DNA of 64,000 nucleotides, from contig CAUQTV010000007.1 of NCBI GenBank assembly GCA_963521185.1, positions 105,904 through 169,903 on the forward strand, given 5' to 3'. Origin of the DNA: Enterobacter_D sp963521185. GTDB taxonomy: Bacteria > Pseudomonadota > Gammaproteobacteria > Enterobacterales > Enterobacteriaceae. Position 1 is the first letter of the stretch, and each line of letters starts with the position of its first letter. The notes beneath the pieces were generated by a model. The model did no database searches. It worked only from the letters and a program-made list of their open reading frames with translations, and was not told where the DNA came from. Both the position numbers and the translations under genes were made by a program. Shown here one piece after another: positions 15,678-24,925 of this stretch.

Positions 15678-17135
15678 ATGACAATAACTCCACAACACCT
15701 GATTGCGCTGCTACCGCTGCTGATCGTCGGATTGACGGTGGTGGTTGTGATGCTCTCCATTGCGTGGCGACGCAACCACTTTCTCAATGCCACGCTGTCG
15801 GTCATTGGGCTTAACGCCGCGTTAGTTTCGCTCTGGTTTGTTGGCCAGGCGGGAGCAATGGACGTCACGCCGCTGATGCGCGTCGACGGTTTCGCGATGC
15901 TGTACACCGGGCTGGTTCTGCTGGCGAGCCTCGCAACCTGTACCTTTGCCTATCCGTGGCTGGAAGGCTACAAGGACAACAAAGAAGAGTTTTACCTGCT
16001 GGTGCTGATTGCTGCCCTCGGCGGCATTCTGCTGGCGAACGCCAACCACATGGCCGCGCTGTTCCTCGGCATTGAACTGATTTCTCTGCCGCTGTTCGGT
16101 CTGATTGGCTATGCGTTCCAGCAAAAACGTTCCCTGGAAGCGAGCATCAAATACACCATTCTGTCCGCCGCGGCTTCGTCGTTCCTGCTGTTCGGTATGG
16201 CTCTGGTGTACGCACAGTCCGGCAACCTGGCGTTCCAGGCTATCGGTAAGAGCCTCGGCGACGGCATGCTGCACGAGCCGCTGCTGCTGACTGGTCTGGG
16301 TCTGATGATCGTCGGTCTTGGCTTCAAGCTGTCGCTGGTGCCGTTCCACCTGTGGACACCGGACGTGTATCAGGGCGCACCGGCCCCGGTCTCTACGTTC
16401 CTCGCCACCGCCAGCAAAATCGCTATTTTTGGCGTGGTGATGCGTCTGTTCATGTACGCGCCGGTCGGTGACAGTGAAGCGGTCCGCGTGGTGCTGGGGA
16501 TTATCGCCTTTGCGTCGATCATCTTCGGTAGCCTGATGGCGCTAAGCCAGACCAACATCAAACGTCTGCTCGGTTACTCGTCGATCTCTCACTTAGGCTA
16601 TCTGATGGTGGCGCTGATCGCGCTGCAAAGCGGGCAGATGTCGATGGAAGCGGTGGGCGTTTATCTGGCCGGTTACCTGTTCAGCAGCCTTGGCGCGTTC
16701 GGTGTGGTCAGCCTGATGTCCAGTCCGTATCGTGGCCCGGACGCCGATTCACTCTTCTCCTACCGTGGTCTGTTCTGGCATCGCCCGATCCTGGCCGCCG
16801 TGATGACAGTGATGATGCTGTCGCTGGCCGGTATCCCAATGACGCTGGGCTTTATCGGTAAGTTCTACGTACTGGCGGTCGGTGTGCAGGCCAACCTGTG
16901 GTGGCTGACCGGTGGCGTGGTTCTCGGTTCAGCGATTGGTCTTTACTACTACCTGCGCGTAGCGGTAAGCCTGTATCTCAGCGCGCCGCAGCAGCTCAAC
17001 CGCGATGCACCGTCAAACTGGCAGTACAGCGCGGGCGGGATTGTGGTGCTGATCTCTGCATTGCTGGTGCTGCTGCTCGGTGTCTACCCGCAGCCGCTCA
17101 TCGACATTGTCATGCTGGCTAAGCCGCTGATGTAA
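15678..17135 (+). CDS. nuoN: NADH:quinone oxidoreductase subunit N (antiporter-like)
   Basis: The third antiporter-like subunit, 485 residues, last gene of the operon. The lysine-bearing motif GFKLSLVPFHLWTPDVYQG and the downstream PAPVSTFLATASK are typical of the family. The initial MTITPQHL matches the E. coli start. It is followed within 16 bases by a strong intrinsic terminator. Confidence 0.97.
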   Translation: MTITPQHLIALLPLLIVGLTVVVVMLSIAWRRNHFLNATLSVIGLNAALVSLWFVGQAGAMDVTPLMRVDGFAMLYTGLVLLASLATCTFAYPWLEGYKDNKEEFYLLVLIAALGGILLANANHMAALFLGIELISLPLFGLIGYAFQQKRSLEASIKYTILSAAASSFLLFGMALVYAQSGNLAFQAIGKSLGDGMLHEPLLLTGLGLMIVGLGFKLSLVPFHLWTPDVYQGAPAPVSTFLATASKIAIFGVVMRLFMYAPVGDSEAVRVVLGIIAFASIIFGSLMALSQTNIKRLLGYSSISHLGYLMVALIALQSGQMSMEAVGVYLAGYLFSSLGAFGVVSLMSSPYRGPDADSLFSYRGLFWHRPILAAVMTVMMLSLAGIPMTLGFIGKFYVLAVGVQANLWWLTGGVVLGSAIGLYYYLRVAVSLYLSAPQQLNRDAPSNWQYSAGGIVVLISALLVLLLGVYPQPLIDIVMLAKPLM

Positions 17136-17150
17136 TGCGCTAACGCCCAC

Positions 17151-17184
17151 AAAAAAACCGCCGATTCATTCGGCGGTTTTTTTT
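17151..17184. terminator. Bidirectional terminator, nuoN/cheV
   Basis: A run of A, then CCGCCG, loop ATTCATT, CGGCGG and eight T. The A-run and T-run make it usable from both sides, so it can end the nuo operon on the plus strand and cheV on the minus strand. Confidence 0.92.
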
Positions 17185-17190
17185 ATTGCT

Positions 17191-17254
17191 CAGCGGCGCT
17201 ACGCTTGCAGGGTCGGGGGGAATTGCTGGTCGGCTAAGCGTAGCGCCACCCGAC
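17191..17254. repeat. Diverged REP/BIME element abutting cheV stop (family 2)
   Basis: Two inverted arms, CAGCGGCGCTACGCTTGC and GGCTAAGCGTAGCGCCACCC, flank a GGTCGGGGGG-containing centre. The right arm resembles the right arm of the element at 13988-14054. It ends at the last base of the cheV stop codon. Confidence 0.8.
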
Positions 17255-18261
17255 TAACCAAACTGTTTGTGGCTGATCAGCGGCCCGCTGACGTTATTGG
17301 TCGCACGGTCAAGCACTTCCTGAATCACCGCAGAGAGTTCGTTCACTTCAAATTTCGCCACGTAGCCATCGGCCTGCACTTTACGCACGTGATCTTCGTT
17401 CGCGCTGCCGGAGAGTGACGAGTGGATCACAACCGGAATGTGCTTCAGACGCGGATCGGTTTTGATTTTGCGCGTTAAGGTAAAGCCGTCCATTTCCGGC
17501 ATTTCCAGATCCGTCAGCACCATCGAAATTTTATCGCTGATCGGCACGCCTTCGGCTTCCGCCTGCTGCGCCAGTTCCAGAATACGTTCCCACGCATCTT
17601 TGCCGGTGATGTGCATGGTGTTCGGAATGTTCATTGACTCCAGACCTTTGCCCAGCATGGCGCGCGCCACTTTGGAGTCTTCAGCCACAATCGCAATCGC
17701 ACCCGGTTTGATGTTGAATTTCTTCGCTTCTTTCAGGTTCTTCGCATGCATTTCGTGATCGGCTGGCACGATGTCATAGAGGATCTGCTCAACGTCCAGC
17801 ACCAGTGCCAGGTTGTTGGAATCCTTATCTTCATCGAGGCAGGCGATACTGGTGATGTAGCGACCGTTTACCGCTTTCTCGGCGGTGTGCACCTGTTTCC
17901 AGTCCAGACGAATAATGTTTTCCACTGACTCCACGGCGAAGGCCTGCACGCTGCGGGCATATTCGGTGATCAGCAAAATATTCAGGCCCGATGCGGGCTT
18001 GCAGCCTGCCACCGCCGCCAAATCAATCACCGGGATAATCTGGTCGCGAATATTCACCATGCCCATCATCGGTGGTTTCATACCGGCGGGGCGAGTGAAG
18101 GTTGGCATGGGCACAATTTCACGCAGCTTAAATACGTTAATCCCAAAGAGTTCAGACTTGGCGTCATGCACCGAAGCGCCAAGGCGGAACAGTAAAAGCT
18201 CAAAGCGGTTTGACAGGGTAAGATTAGCCCTGTCATCAATATCTTTCTGGAAACTATCCAT
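17254..18261 (-). CDS. cheV: Chemotaxis coupling protein CheV
   Basis: A CheV-type protein of 335 residues: a CheW-like coupling domain (about 15-165) fused to a response-regulator receiver domain (about 195-325). The phospho-acceptor aspartate is in VLTDLEMPEMDGF. CheV links chemoreceptors to CheA, and its phosphorylation is thought to aid adaptation. Salmonella has such a gene near nuoN; E. coli K-12 lacks it. Two adjacent ATGs exist (18264 and 18261). GAGG lies 5 bases ahead of the second, so I chose 18261; the open frame extends farther upstream but without family similarity. No other chemotaxis gene is in the window. Confidence 0.93.
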   Translation of the reverse strand: MDSFQKDIDDRANLTLSNRFELLLFRLGASVHDAKSELFGINVFKLREIVPMPTFTRPAGMKPPMMGMVNIRDQIIPVIDLAAVAGCKPASGLNILLITEYARSVQAFAVESVENIIRLDWKQVHTAEKAVNGRYITSIACLDEDKDSNNLALVLDVEQILYDIVPADHEMHAKNLKEAKKFNIKPGAIAIVAEDSKVARAMLGKGLESMNIPNTMHITGKDAWERILELAQQAEAEGVPISDKISMVLTDLEMPEMDGFTLTRKIKTDPRLKHIPVVIHSSLSGSANEDHVRKVQADGYVAKFEVNELSAVIQEVLDRATNNVSGPLISHKQFG

Positions 18262-18337
18262 CATGCCCTCGGAGTGAAATGCGTGCGTTAACACTGTTAT
18301 CGGCACGCCGGGGGAAAAGTGGAGGTGCGTTTTTACA

Positions 18338-19255
18338 TCAAATTGTGATGACGGCGAAATCTTCCGCCAGAAGTGTGGCGGGAAAGCCTTCGAGACACTC
18401 ATCCAGCAATTTCGCGCAGCCTTCGGCGTCGTAGCGGGAGCTGACGTGGGTGATCACCAGCTTGCCCACCGCGGCCTCTCGCGCCAGTGCCGCCGCCTGA
18501 CGCGTCGAACTGTGTCCCCGGCTGTTGGCTTTCTCCTCCATGGCGGTTTCCAGCGTGGCTTCATGCACCATCACATCCACGCCCTTCGCCAGCGCCAGCG
18601 CGGCGGGGCAGGGGGCGGTATCGCCGAAGATCGCCAGTTTTTTACCGGCGGTGGGGGCGGCGATAAAATTACGGCCATCGAGCGTGCGCCCGTCGTCGAG
18701 GGTGACCGTTTCACCAGCTTTTAAACGCTGGAACAGCGGGCCGGGCGTCACGCCCTGTGACACCAGCGCACGGGCATCCAGCGCGCCGGGCTTATCGTGC
18801 TCTTCAATGCGATAGCCCAGGCATTCCACCGGGTGATTAAGTAGATACGCGGTCACTGTGCGCAGACCATCGTCAACGACAAAGCCGGGGCCGACCTCTT
18901 CAATGGTTAACGGGTAATCGGTCCAGGAGCCGCTCAGGCGCAGCGCCGTTTCCACAAACTCGCGCACGCCTTTCGGGCCGTAAATCGTCAGCGGATGCGC
19001 AATACCCGCCATTGAGCGGCTGCACAACAGGCCCGGCAGGCCAAACAGATGATCGCCATGCAGATGCGTAATAAAAATTCGGTCGATTTTGCCTGCGTGC
19101 CAGTGCGTTTCCAGTAGCTGGTGCTGCGTTCCTTCGCCGCAGTCAAACAGCCACAGCGCGGGCTGCGTCGGATGCTGGAGGTTAAGCAGAATCGCGGTCA
19201 CGTTGCGCGTGCGCGTCGGCACGCCTGCGGAGGTGCCCAGAAAAATCAGTTCCAT
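18338..19255 (-). CDS. rbn: Ribonuclease BN / tRNase Z family
   Basis: A 305-residue metallo-beta-lactamase-fold nuclease, equivalent to E. coli Rbn (ElaC). The zinc-binding motif THLHGDHLFGLPG is at about residues 63-75; further ligands are in IFGDTAPC and the late ITHVSSRY histidine. It processes tRNA 3' ends and acts as an exo/endoribonuclease. It is transcribed divergently from elaA, with 74 bp between the starts. cheV follows in the same direction after 76 bases. Confidence 0.95.
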   Translation of the reverse strand: MELIFLGTSAGVPTRTRNVTAILLNLQHPTQPALWLFDCGEGTQHQLLETHWHAGKIDRIFITHLHGDHLFGLPGLLCSRSMAGIAHPLTIYGPKGVREFVETALRLSGSWTDYPLTIEEVGPGFVVDDGLRTVTAYLLNHPVECLGYRIEEHDKPGALDARALVSQGVTPGPLFQRLKAGETVTLDDGRTLDGRNFIAAPTAGKKLAIFGDTAPCPAALALAKGVDVMVHEATLETAMEEKANSRGHSSTRQAAALAREAAVGKLVITHVSSRYDAEGCAKLLDECLEGFPATLLAEDFAVITI

Positions 19256-19329
19256 ATGTGCACTGCACCCTATGAGATTGCGGAAAAGTCTTTAGTATAG
19301 CGAGGGTGAAAATGAATAAGGAGCCTCTC

Positions 19330-19791
19330 ATGATCCGCTGGCAAGACCTGCACCATTCTGAACTGAGCGTGGCCGAACTTTACGCGCTGTTAAAACTGCG
19401 CTGCGAAGTGTTCGTCGTTGAGCAAACCTGTCCCTATCTGGACGTTGATGGCGACGATCTGGTTGGGGAGAACCGTCATCTGTTGGGATGGAAAGATAAT
19501 GCGCTGGTGGCGTATGCGAGGATTCTGAAAAGTGACGAGGATTGGGAGCCGGTGGTAATCGGCCGCGTCATCGTCAGTGCCGCAGTTCGCGGTGAAAAAC
19601 TGGGTTATCAGCTTATGGAGCGTGCGGTAAACAGTTGCACGCAGCACTGGCCGCAGAGCGCGCAATACCTGGGTGCGCAGGCCCATTTGCAGTCGTTTTA
19701 CGCCCATTTCGGCTTCGTACCGGTGACCGGGGTTTATGACGAAGACGGCATCCCGCATATCGGCATGGCGCGGGAAGTTCGCCAGGCGTAA
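19330..19791 (+). CDS. elaA: GNAT-family acetyltransferase ElaA
   Basis: A 153-residue GCN5-related N-acetyltransferase, colinear with E. coli ElaA. The acetyl-CoA-binding core is around VIGRVIVSAAVRGEKLGYQLM, and LGAQAHLQSFYAHFGF is the typical C-terminal half. The frame is open from 19306, but the ATG at 19330 follows AAGGAG at good spacing and gives the family start MIRWQDLHHSELS. The substrate is not known from the sequence. Confidence 0.93.
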   Translation: MIRWQDLHHSELSVAELYALLKLRCEVFVVEQTCPYLDVDGDDLVGENRHLLGWKDNALVAYARILKSDEDWEPVVIGRVIVSAAVRGEKLGYQLMERAVNSCTQHWPQSAQYLGAQAHLQSFYAHFGFVPVTGVYDEDGIPHIGMAREVRQA

Positions 19792-19844
19792 CCGTAAGTC
19801 ATTGTCTATAGTTAGCGGACAGGTGCAAAACATGGAGAAAACGA

Positions 19845-20150
19845 ATGACTTATCAATTTTCTGATTCACGTATCGATGACGACCTGACCCTGCTGAGTGA
19901 AACGCTGGAAGAAGTGCTGCGCTCATCGGGCGATCCTGCTGACCAGAAGTACATTGAGCTGAAGGCCCGTGCAGAGCAGGCGCTGCATGACGTGAAATCC
20001 CGCGTCAGCCAGGCGTCAGACAACTACTATCTGCGCGCAAAACAGGTGGCCTACCGTGCGGATGATTACGTGCACGAAAAACCGTGGCAGGGCATTGGTG
20101 TCGGTGCTGCCGCAGGTCTGGTGCTCGGTCTGCTGCTGGCCCGTCGTTAA
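19845..20150 (+). CDS. elaB: ElaB, DUF883-family tail-anchored membrane protein
   Basis: A 101-residue protein: a helical, probably coiled-coil cytoplasmic part, then HEKPWQGIGVGAAAGLVLG and a single C-terminal hydrophobic segment ending LLARR. This is the DUF883 layout shared with YqjD and YgaM, inner-membrane proteins of E. coli that associate with ribosomes in stationary phase. It starts 53 bases after elaA with GGAG upstream of the ATG. Confidence 0.94.
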   Translation: MTYQFSDSRIDDDLTLLSETLEEVLRSSGDPADQKYIELKARAEQALHDVKSRVSQASDNYYLRAKQVAYRADDYVHEKPWQGIGVGAAAGLVLGLLLARR

Positions 20151-20164
20151 GCTCGCCTGACCCC

Positions 20165-20239
20165 ACCCCCTCCCTAAACGTGGGTACTGCAATTTTTTGC
20201 CAGTACCCCGTATAATAGTGGGTTTTTAGGGGAGGGGGT
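20165..20239. repeat. Nested inverted repeats between elaB and menF
   Basis: The outer arm ACCCCCTCCCTAAA (20165-20178) pairs with TTTAGGGGAGGGGGT (20225-20239), with a single extra G. Inside it GGGTACTG (20182-20189) pairs perfectly with CAGTACCC (20201-20208). The right outer arm is the purine-rich menF ribosome-binding site, and a TATAAT lies between the two stems. Confidence 0.8.
20211..20216 (+). promoter_or_regulatory. Candidate -10 of menF promoter
   Basis: A perfect TATAAT 28 bases before the menF GTG. The -35 position (about 20188-20193, TGCAAT) is poor. A start here would give a leader of about 20 bases that carries the ribosome-binding site but lacks the left arm of the inverted repeat. 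Confidence 0.5.
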
Positions 20240-20243
20240 TAGC

Positions 20244-21539
20244 GTGTCTTCTATTTCCACCGCGCTCGAATACCTGCAACAGCGTATCACCGATGATCTG
20301 CCGCATGCTCCCGGCCTGCGCATCTTCGACGTTAATGTGCCCCTCAATGATGGTTTTGACGCCCTGAGCTGGCTGGCAAGCCAGTCAATATTCCCCCAAT
20401 TTTACTGGCAACAGCGCAGCGGTGACGAAGAGCTGGCGATGCTGGGTTCGGTACACACCTTCCCTTCGCTGGCGCTGGCGCAGCAGTTTCTCCACCAACA
20501 TCCTTTACATCACGACCTACGTATTGGCGGGGTGAATGCGTTTGACCCCGAACAGGGCGCGCTATTTTTGCCGCGCCTCGAATGGCGGCGTACCCAGAGC
20601 AGCGCCACGCTGCGCCTCACACTCTGTAGCGCACTCTCGCTGTATGATGATGGCCGTGCCGCGCGTGATTTTCTGCGCGCGCTTGTCGCGCCCGTACCGC
20701 TGGCTGCGCTGCATCCCACGCTGATAACTGAGCAGCATCATCCCGATCGGCAGGGCTGGCAGCAGCTGCTTGAGCACGCGCTGGCCTTTATTGAGCGGGG
20801 CGAGTTCGATAAAGTGGTGCTGGCGCGGGCGAGTGATTACACCTTCAGCGCACCGGTCAACGCCGCCTCGCTGATGGCGGCAAGCCGTCGGGTCAATCAT
20901 CACTGCTACCACTTTTTCATGGCCTTCGAGGCCGGGCGCGCGTTTCTTGGCTCCACGCCGGAACGCCTCTGGCGACGCCGGGGCATGCAATTGCGTACCG
21001 AAGCGCTGGCGGGGACGGTGGCCAGTCACCCCGTTGATGAACAGGCGCAGGCCCTCGGCGACTGGCTGATGAAAGATGACAAAAACCAGCGTGAAAATAT
21101 GCTGGTGGTGGAGGACATTTGTCAGCGCCTGCAAAGCGTCGTCGCACTGGTGGACGTGCTGCCGCCGCAGGTGGTCAGGCTGCGTAAAGTGCAGCATCTG
21201 CGCCGCTGTATCTGGACCGAACTGCGCGATGCCGACGATGAAAAGTGCTTAATTCAGCTTCAGCCTACCGCCGCCGTTGCCGGGCTGCCGCGTGAAAAAG
21301 CCCGGGCGTTTATCCAGCAGCATGAACCCTTTTCCCGCGAGGGATACGCCGGTTCCGCGGGCTATCTGTCGTTGCAGCAAAGTGAGTTTTGCGTGGCCCT
21401 GCGCTCTGCCAGCGTCACACAGCAGGTGGTAAGATTGTACGCCGGTGCGGGTATTGTTCGCGGTTCCGACCCGGCCCAGGAGTGGCAGGAGATCGAAAAT
21501 AAAGCGGCGGGCTTGCGTTCACTACTCCTGATGGATTAA
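20244..21539 (+). CDS. menF: Isochorismate synthase MenF
   Basis: A 431-residue chorismate-utilising enzyme that converts chorismate to isochorismate, the first menaquinone-specific step. The C-terminal core carries GEFDKVVLARAS, GSTPERLWRR, RTEALAGTVA, LPREKAR and YAGAGIV, typical of the family. The start is GTG, 5 bases after an AGGGGAGGGGG tract, and gives the expected MSSISTALEYLQQ. It is the first gene of menFDHBCE; an 88-base gap precedes menD. Confidence 0.96.
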   Translation: MSSISTALEYLQQRITDDLPHAPGLRIFDVNVPLNDGFDALSWLASQSIFPQFYWQQRSGDEELAMLGSVHTFPSLALAQQFLHQHPLHHDLRIGGVNAFDPEQGALFLPRLEWRRTQSSATLRLTLCSALSLYDDGRAARDFLRALVAPVPLAALHPTLITEQHHPDRQGWQQLLEHALAFIERGEFDKVVLARASDYTFSAPVNAASLMAASRRVNHHCYHFFMAFEAGRAFLGSTPERLWRRRGMQLRTEALAGTVASHPVDEQAQALGDWLMKDDKNQRENMLVVEDICQRLQSVVALVDVLPPQVVRLRKVQHLRRCIWTELRDADDEKCLIQLQPTAAVAGLPREKARAFIQQHEPFSREGYAGSAGYLSLQQSEFCVALRSASVTQQVVRLYAGAGIVRGSDPAQEWQEIENKAAGLRSLLLMD

Positions 21540-21627
21540 TACAGAGTTACGCATTACCGATTCATATCAAAAATAGATAGTTCACGATTCCTTATACTGT
21601 GTCGCAATATTGATACCGGACAAACTC

Positions 21628-23298
21628 ATGTCAGTAAGCTCATTCAACCGACGCTGGGCAGAGGTGATTCTCGAAGCCTTAACCCGCCACGGTGTCAGCC
21701 ACGTTTGCATCGCCCCCGGCTCGCGCTCAACGCCGCTGACGCTGGCGGCGGCGGAAAACCGCGCCTTCATTCATCACACCCATTTTGATGAGCGCGGCCT
21801 TGGGCATCTGGCGCTGGGGCTGGCGAAGGTCAGCAAAGAGCCGGTCGCGGTGATTGTCACCTCCGGTACGGCGGTGGCGAATCTCTACCCCGCCCTGATT
21901 GAAGCGGGACTGACCGGCGAGAAGCTGATCCTGCTCACCGCCGACCGACCGCCTGAGCTTATCGACTGCGGGGCGAACCAGGCCATCCGCCAGCCCGGCA
22001 TGTTCGCCTCTCATCCGTCGCAAACCCTTTCACTGCCGCGTCCGTCGCAGGATATTCCGGCGCGCTGGCTGGTCAGCACGCTCGATAACCTTCTGGGATC
22101 GCTGCATAGCGGTGCCGCGCACATCAACTGCCCGTTTGCCGAGCCGCTGTATGGCGAGCTGGATGACACCGGTCTGGCGTGGCAGCAGGCGCTGGGGGAG
22201 TGGTGGGACAGCGATAAACCCTGGCTGCGCGAAGCCACACGACTGACCAGCGAAAAGCAACGCGACTGGTTCTTCTGGCGGCAAAAGCGTGGCGTGATCG
22301 TGGCCGGGCGCATGAGCGCCGCCGAAGGCAAACTGGCCGCCGAATGGGCGCAAACGCTGGGCTGGCCGCTGATTGGCGACGTGCTGTCGCAAACCGGGCA
22401 GCCGCTGCCGTGCGCCGATTTGTGGCTGGGCAACGCCCGTGCGGTCACCGAACTTGCCCAGGCGCAGATCGTCATCCAGTTGGGCAGCAGCCTGACGGGA
22501 AAACGTCTGCTCCAGTGGCAGGCCACCTGCGAGCCGGAAGAGTACTGGCTGATTGATCACCTGCCGGGACGACTCGATCCGGCGCACCATCGCGGTCGCC
22601 GCCTGGTCGCAAGCGTCGCCGACTGGCTCGAAATGCACCCCGCGGAGAAACGTCAGCCGTGGTGCGACGCGATCCCTGAACTCTCCCGGCAGGCCTGGGA
22701 AGCGGTTGCCGCCACCCGTGACACCTTCGGCGAGGCGCAGTTAGCGCACCGTCTGGCGGCCTGGCTCCCGGCGCAGGGGCAGCTGTTTTTAGGCAACAGT
22801 CTGGTGGTACGTCTGGTGGATGCGCTCGGGCAACTGCCGGCGGGCTACCCGGTTTTCAGCAACCGTGGCGCGAGCGGAATTGACGGTCTGCTCTCCACGG
22901 CGGCGGGCGTTCAGCGCGCCAGCGCCAAATCCACGCTGGCTATCGTTGGCGATCTCTCGGCGCTTTACGATCTCAATGCGCTGGCGCTGCTGCGTCAGGT
23001 CTCCGCCCCCTTCGTGCTGATTGTGGTTAACAACAACGGCGGGCAGATTTTCTCGCTGCTGCCCACGCCGCAAAGCGAGCGCGAACGCTTCTATCTAATG
23101 CCGCAGAACGTGCATTTTGACCACGCGGCAGCGATGTTTGGCCTTCACTACCAGCGCCCGGAAAGCTGGCAGGCGCTTGAAGACGCGCTGGCTGGCGCAT
23201 GGCGCACGCCGCAGGCGACAATCATTGAGCTGGTGGTCAGTGAAACCGACGGCGCGCAGGCGCTACAGCATTTGCTCGCGCAGGTCAGCCAGCTGTGA
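21628..23298 (+). CDS. menD: SEPHCHC synthase MenD
   Basis: A thiamine-diphosphate enzyme of 556 residues that joins isochorismate and 2-oxoglutarate to form SEPHCHC. The catalytic glutamate is Glu55 in FDERGLGHLA; APGSRSTPLTLA is the N-terminal signature. The cofactor motif is around VGDLSALYDLNAL with NNNGGQIF. The frame is open from a TTG at 21610, but the ATG at 21628 gives the E. coli start and length. It overlaps menH by 4 bases (GTGA). Confidence 0.97.
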   Translation: MSVSSFNRRWAEVILEALTRHGVSHVCIAPGSRSTPLTLAAAENRAFIHHTHFDERGLGHLALGLAKVSKEPVAVIVTSGTAVANLYPALIEAGLTGEKLILLTADRPPELIDCGANQAIRQPGMFASHPSQTLSLPRPSQDIPARWLVSTLDNLLGSLHSGAAHINCPFAEPLYGELDDTGLAWQQALGEWWDSDKPWLREATRLTSEKQRDWFFWRQKRGVIVAGRMSAAEGKLAAEWAQTLGWPLIGDVLSQTGQPLPCADLWLGNARAVTELAQAQIVIQLGSSLTGKRLLQWQATCEPEEYWLIDHLPGRLDPAHHRGRRLVASVADWLEMHPAEKRQPWCDAIPELSRQAWEAVAATRDTFGEAQLAHRLAAWLPAQGQLFLGNSLVVRLVDALGQLPAGYPVFSNRGASGIDGLLSTAAGVQRASAKSTLAIVGDLSALYDLNALALLRQVSAPFVLIVVNNNGGQIFSLLPTPQSERERFYLMPQNVHFDHAAAMFGLHYQRPESWQALEDALAGAWRTPQATIIELVVSETDGAQALQHLLAQVSQL

Positions 23299-24071
23299 TC
23301 CTGCACGCCCAGGCCTCGCCCGGCCAACCCGATTTGCCGTGGCTGGTGTTCCTGCACGGTTTTTCTGGCGACGCGCGGGAATGGCAGCCCATCGGTGAGG
23401 CGTTGGGTGACTACTCTCGCCTGTACCTTGATCTGCCGGGGCATGGCGGTTCAGCCGATATTCAGGTCTCTGATTTTGACGAGATGAGCCAGTGCCTGCG
23501 CGATACGCTAATTAGTTACAACATACTGTCGTTCTGGCTGGTGGGGTACTCCCTCGGCGGGCGTATCGCCATGTATCACGCGTGCCAGCAGCCGGACGGG
23601 CTTCTCGGTCTCATCGTCGAAGGCGCGCATCCGGGACTCACCCACGAACCTGAGCGCCAGCAGCGCGCGCACAACGACGCCCGCTGGGCCGCACGTTTTC
23701 GCCACGATCCGCTGGACGCTGTGTTTGACGACTGGTACCGGCAGCCGGTGTTCGCCTCGCTCAATGAGGCACAGCGCCAGGCGCTGATCAGCCTTCGCTG
23801 CCAGAACCGGGGTGACACGCTGGCGGCGATGCTGGGCGCCACGTCCCTTGCGCGCCAGCCCGATCTACGCGCTGCGCTTCGCGCGCTCACGATCCCCTTT
23901 TATTACCTCTGCGGTGAGAACGACGCCAAATTTCGCGCCCTTGGCGACGACATTGCCGCGTCTTGCCTGCTCATTGCCGCCGCCGGACACAATGCGCACC
24001 GGGAAAATCCCGCCGCCGTGCGCGAGCGTCTGGCCACTCTTTTGCGTCTACAGATAAAGGACACGTTATGA
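23295..24071 (+). CDS. menH: SHCHC synthase MenH
   Basis: An alpha/beta-hydrolase-fold lyase of 258 residues that eliminates pyruvate from SEPHCHC to give SHCHC. The triad is visible: Ser86 in GYSLGG, the Asp in CGENDAKFR and the His in AAGHNAHRENP. LHGFSGD forms the oxyanion region. The start is a GTG overlapping the menD stop. The stop overlaps the menB ATG. Confidence 0.96.
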   Translation: MILHAQASPGQPDLPWLVFLHGFSGDAREWQPIGEALGDYSRLYLDLPGHGGSADIQVSDFDEMSQCLRDTLISYNILSFWLVGYSLGGRIAMYHACQQPDGLLGLIVEGAHPGLTHEPERQQRAHNDARWAARFRHDPLDAVFDDWYRQPVFASLNEAQRQALISLRCQNRGDTLAAMLGATSLARQPDLRAALRALTIPFYYLCGENDAKFRALGDDIAASCLLIAAAGHNAHRENPAAVRERLATLLRLQIKDTL

Positions 24072-24925
24072 TCTATCCTGATGAAACAATGCTCTACGCG
24101 CCGGTTGACTGGCAGGACTGCTCCGAAGGCTACACCGACATCCGCTACCAAAAATCGAGCGATGGCATTGCCAAAATCACCATCAATCGCCCGCAGGTGC
24201 GCAACGCCTTTCGCCCGCTGACGGTGAAAGAGATGATCCAGGCGCTGGCCGACGCGCGCTATGACGACAACATCGGCGTCATCATCCTGACCGGTGAAGG
24301 CGACAAAGCCTTCTGCTCCGGCGGCGATCAGAAAGTGCGCGGTGACTACGGCGGCTATCAGGATGATTGTGGCGTGCACCACCTCAACGTGCTCGACTTC
24401 CAGCGCCAGATCCGCACCTGCCCGAAACCTATCGTGGCGATGGTCGCCGGTTACTCCATCGGTGGCGGGCATGTGCTGCACATGATGTGCGATCTGACCA
24501 TCGCGGCGGAAAACGCCATCTTCGGCCAGACCGGACCGAAAGTCGGCTCCTTCGACGGCGGCTGGGGCGCGGCCTACATGGCACGCATCGTCGGGCAGAA
24601 AAAAGCCCGTGAAATCTGGTTCCTGTGCCGCCAGTACGATGCGAAACAGGCGCTGGATATGGGCCTCGTCAATACAGTCGTGCCGGTTGCCGAACTAGAA
24701 AAAGAGACCGTGCGCTGGTGCCGCGAAATGCTGCAAAACAGCCCGATGGCACTGCGCTGCCTGAAAGCCGCGCTCAATGCCGACTGTGACGGTCAGGCCG
24801 GTTTGCAGGAGCTGGCAGGCAACGCCACCATGCTGTTCTACATGACCGAAGAGGGTCAGGAAGGCCGCAACGCGTTCAACCAGAAGCGCCAGCCGGACTT
24901 CAGCAAATTCAAACGGAATCCATAA
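24068..24925 (+). CDS. menB: 1,4-dihydroxy-2-naphthoyl-CoA synthase MenB
   Basis: A crotonase-family enzyme of 285 residues that closes the naphthalene ring of o-succinylbenzoyl-CoA. Typical features are FCSGGDQKVRGDYGGY, the oxyanion-hole stretch GYSIGGGHVLHMMCDL, and GQTGPKVGSFDGG. The start at 24068 (MIYPDETMLY) matches E. coli in start and length; the frame is open upstream because it runs through menH in another phase. It overlaps menC by 1 base (TAATG). In the pathway it acts after MenE, although it lies before menC in the operon. Confidence 0.97.
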   Translation: MIYPDETMLYAPVDWQDCSEGYTDIRYQKSSDGIAKITINRPQVRNAFRPLTVKEMIQALADARYDDNIGVIILTGEGDKAFCSGGDQKVRGDYGGYQDDCGVHHLNVLDFQRQIRTCPKPIVAMVAGYSIGGGHVLHMMCDLTIAAENAIFGQTGPKVGSFDGGWGAAYMARIVGQKKAREIWFLCRQYDAKQALDMGLVNTVVPVAELEKETVRWCREMLQNSPMALRCLKAALNADCDGQAGLQELAGNATMLFYMTEEGQEGRNAFNQKRQPDFSKFKRNP

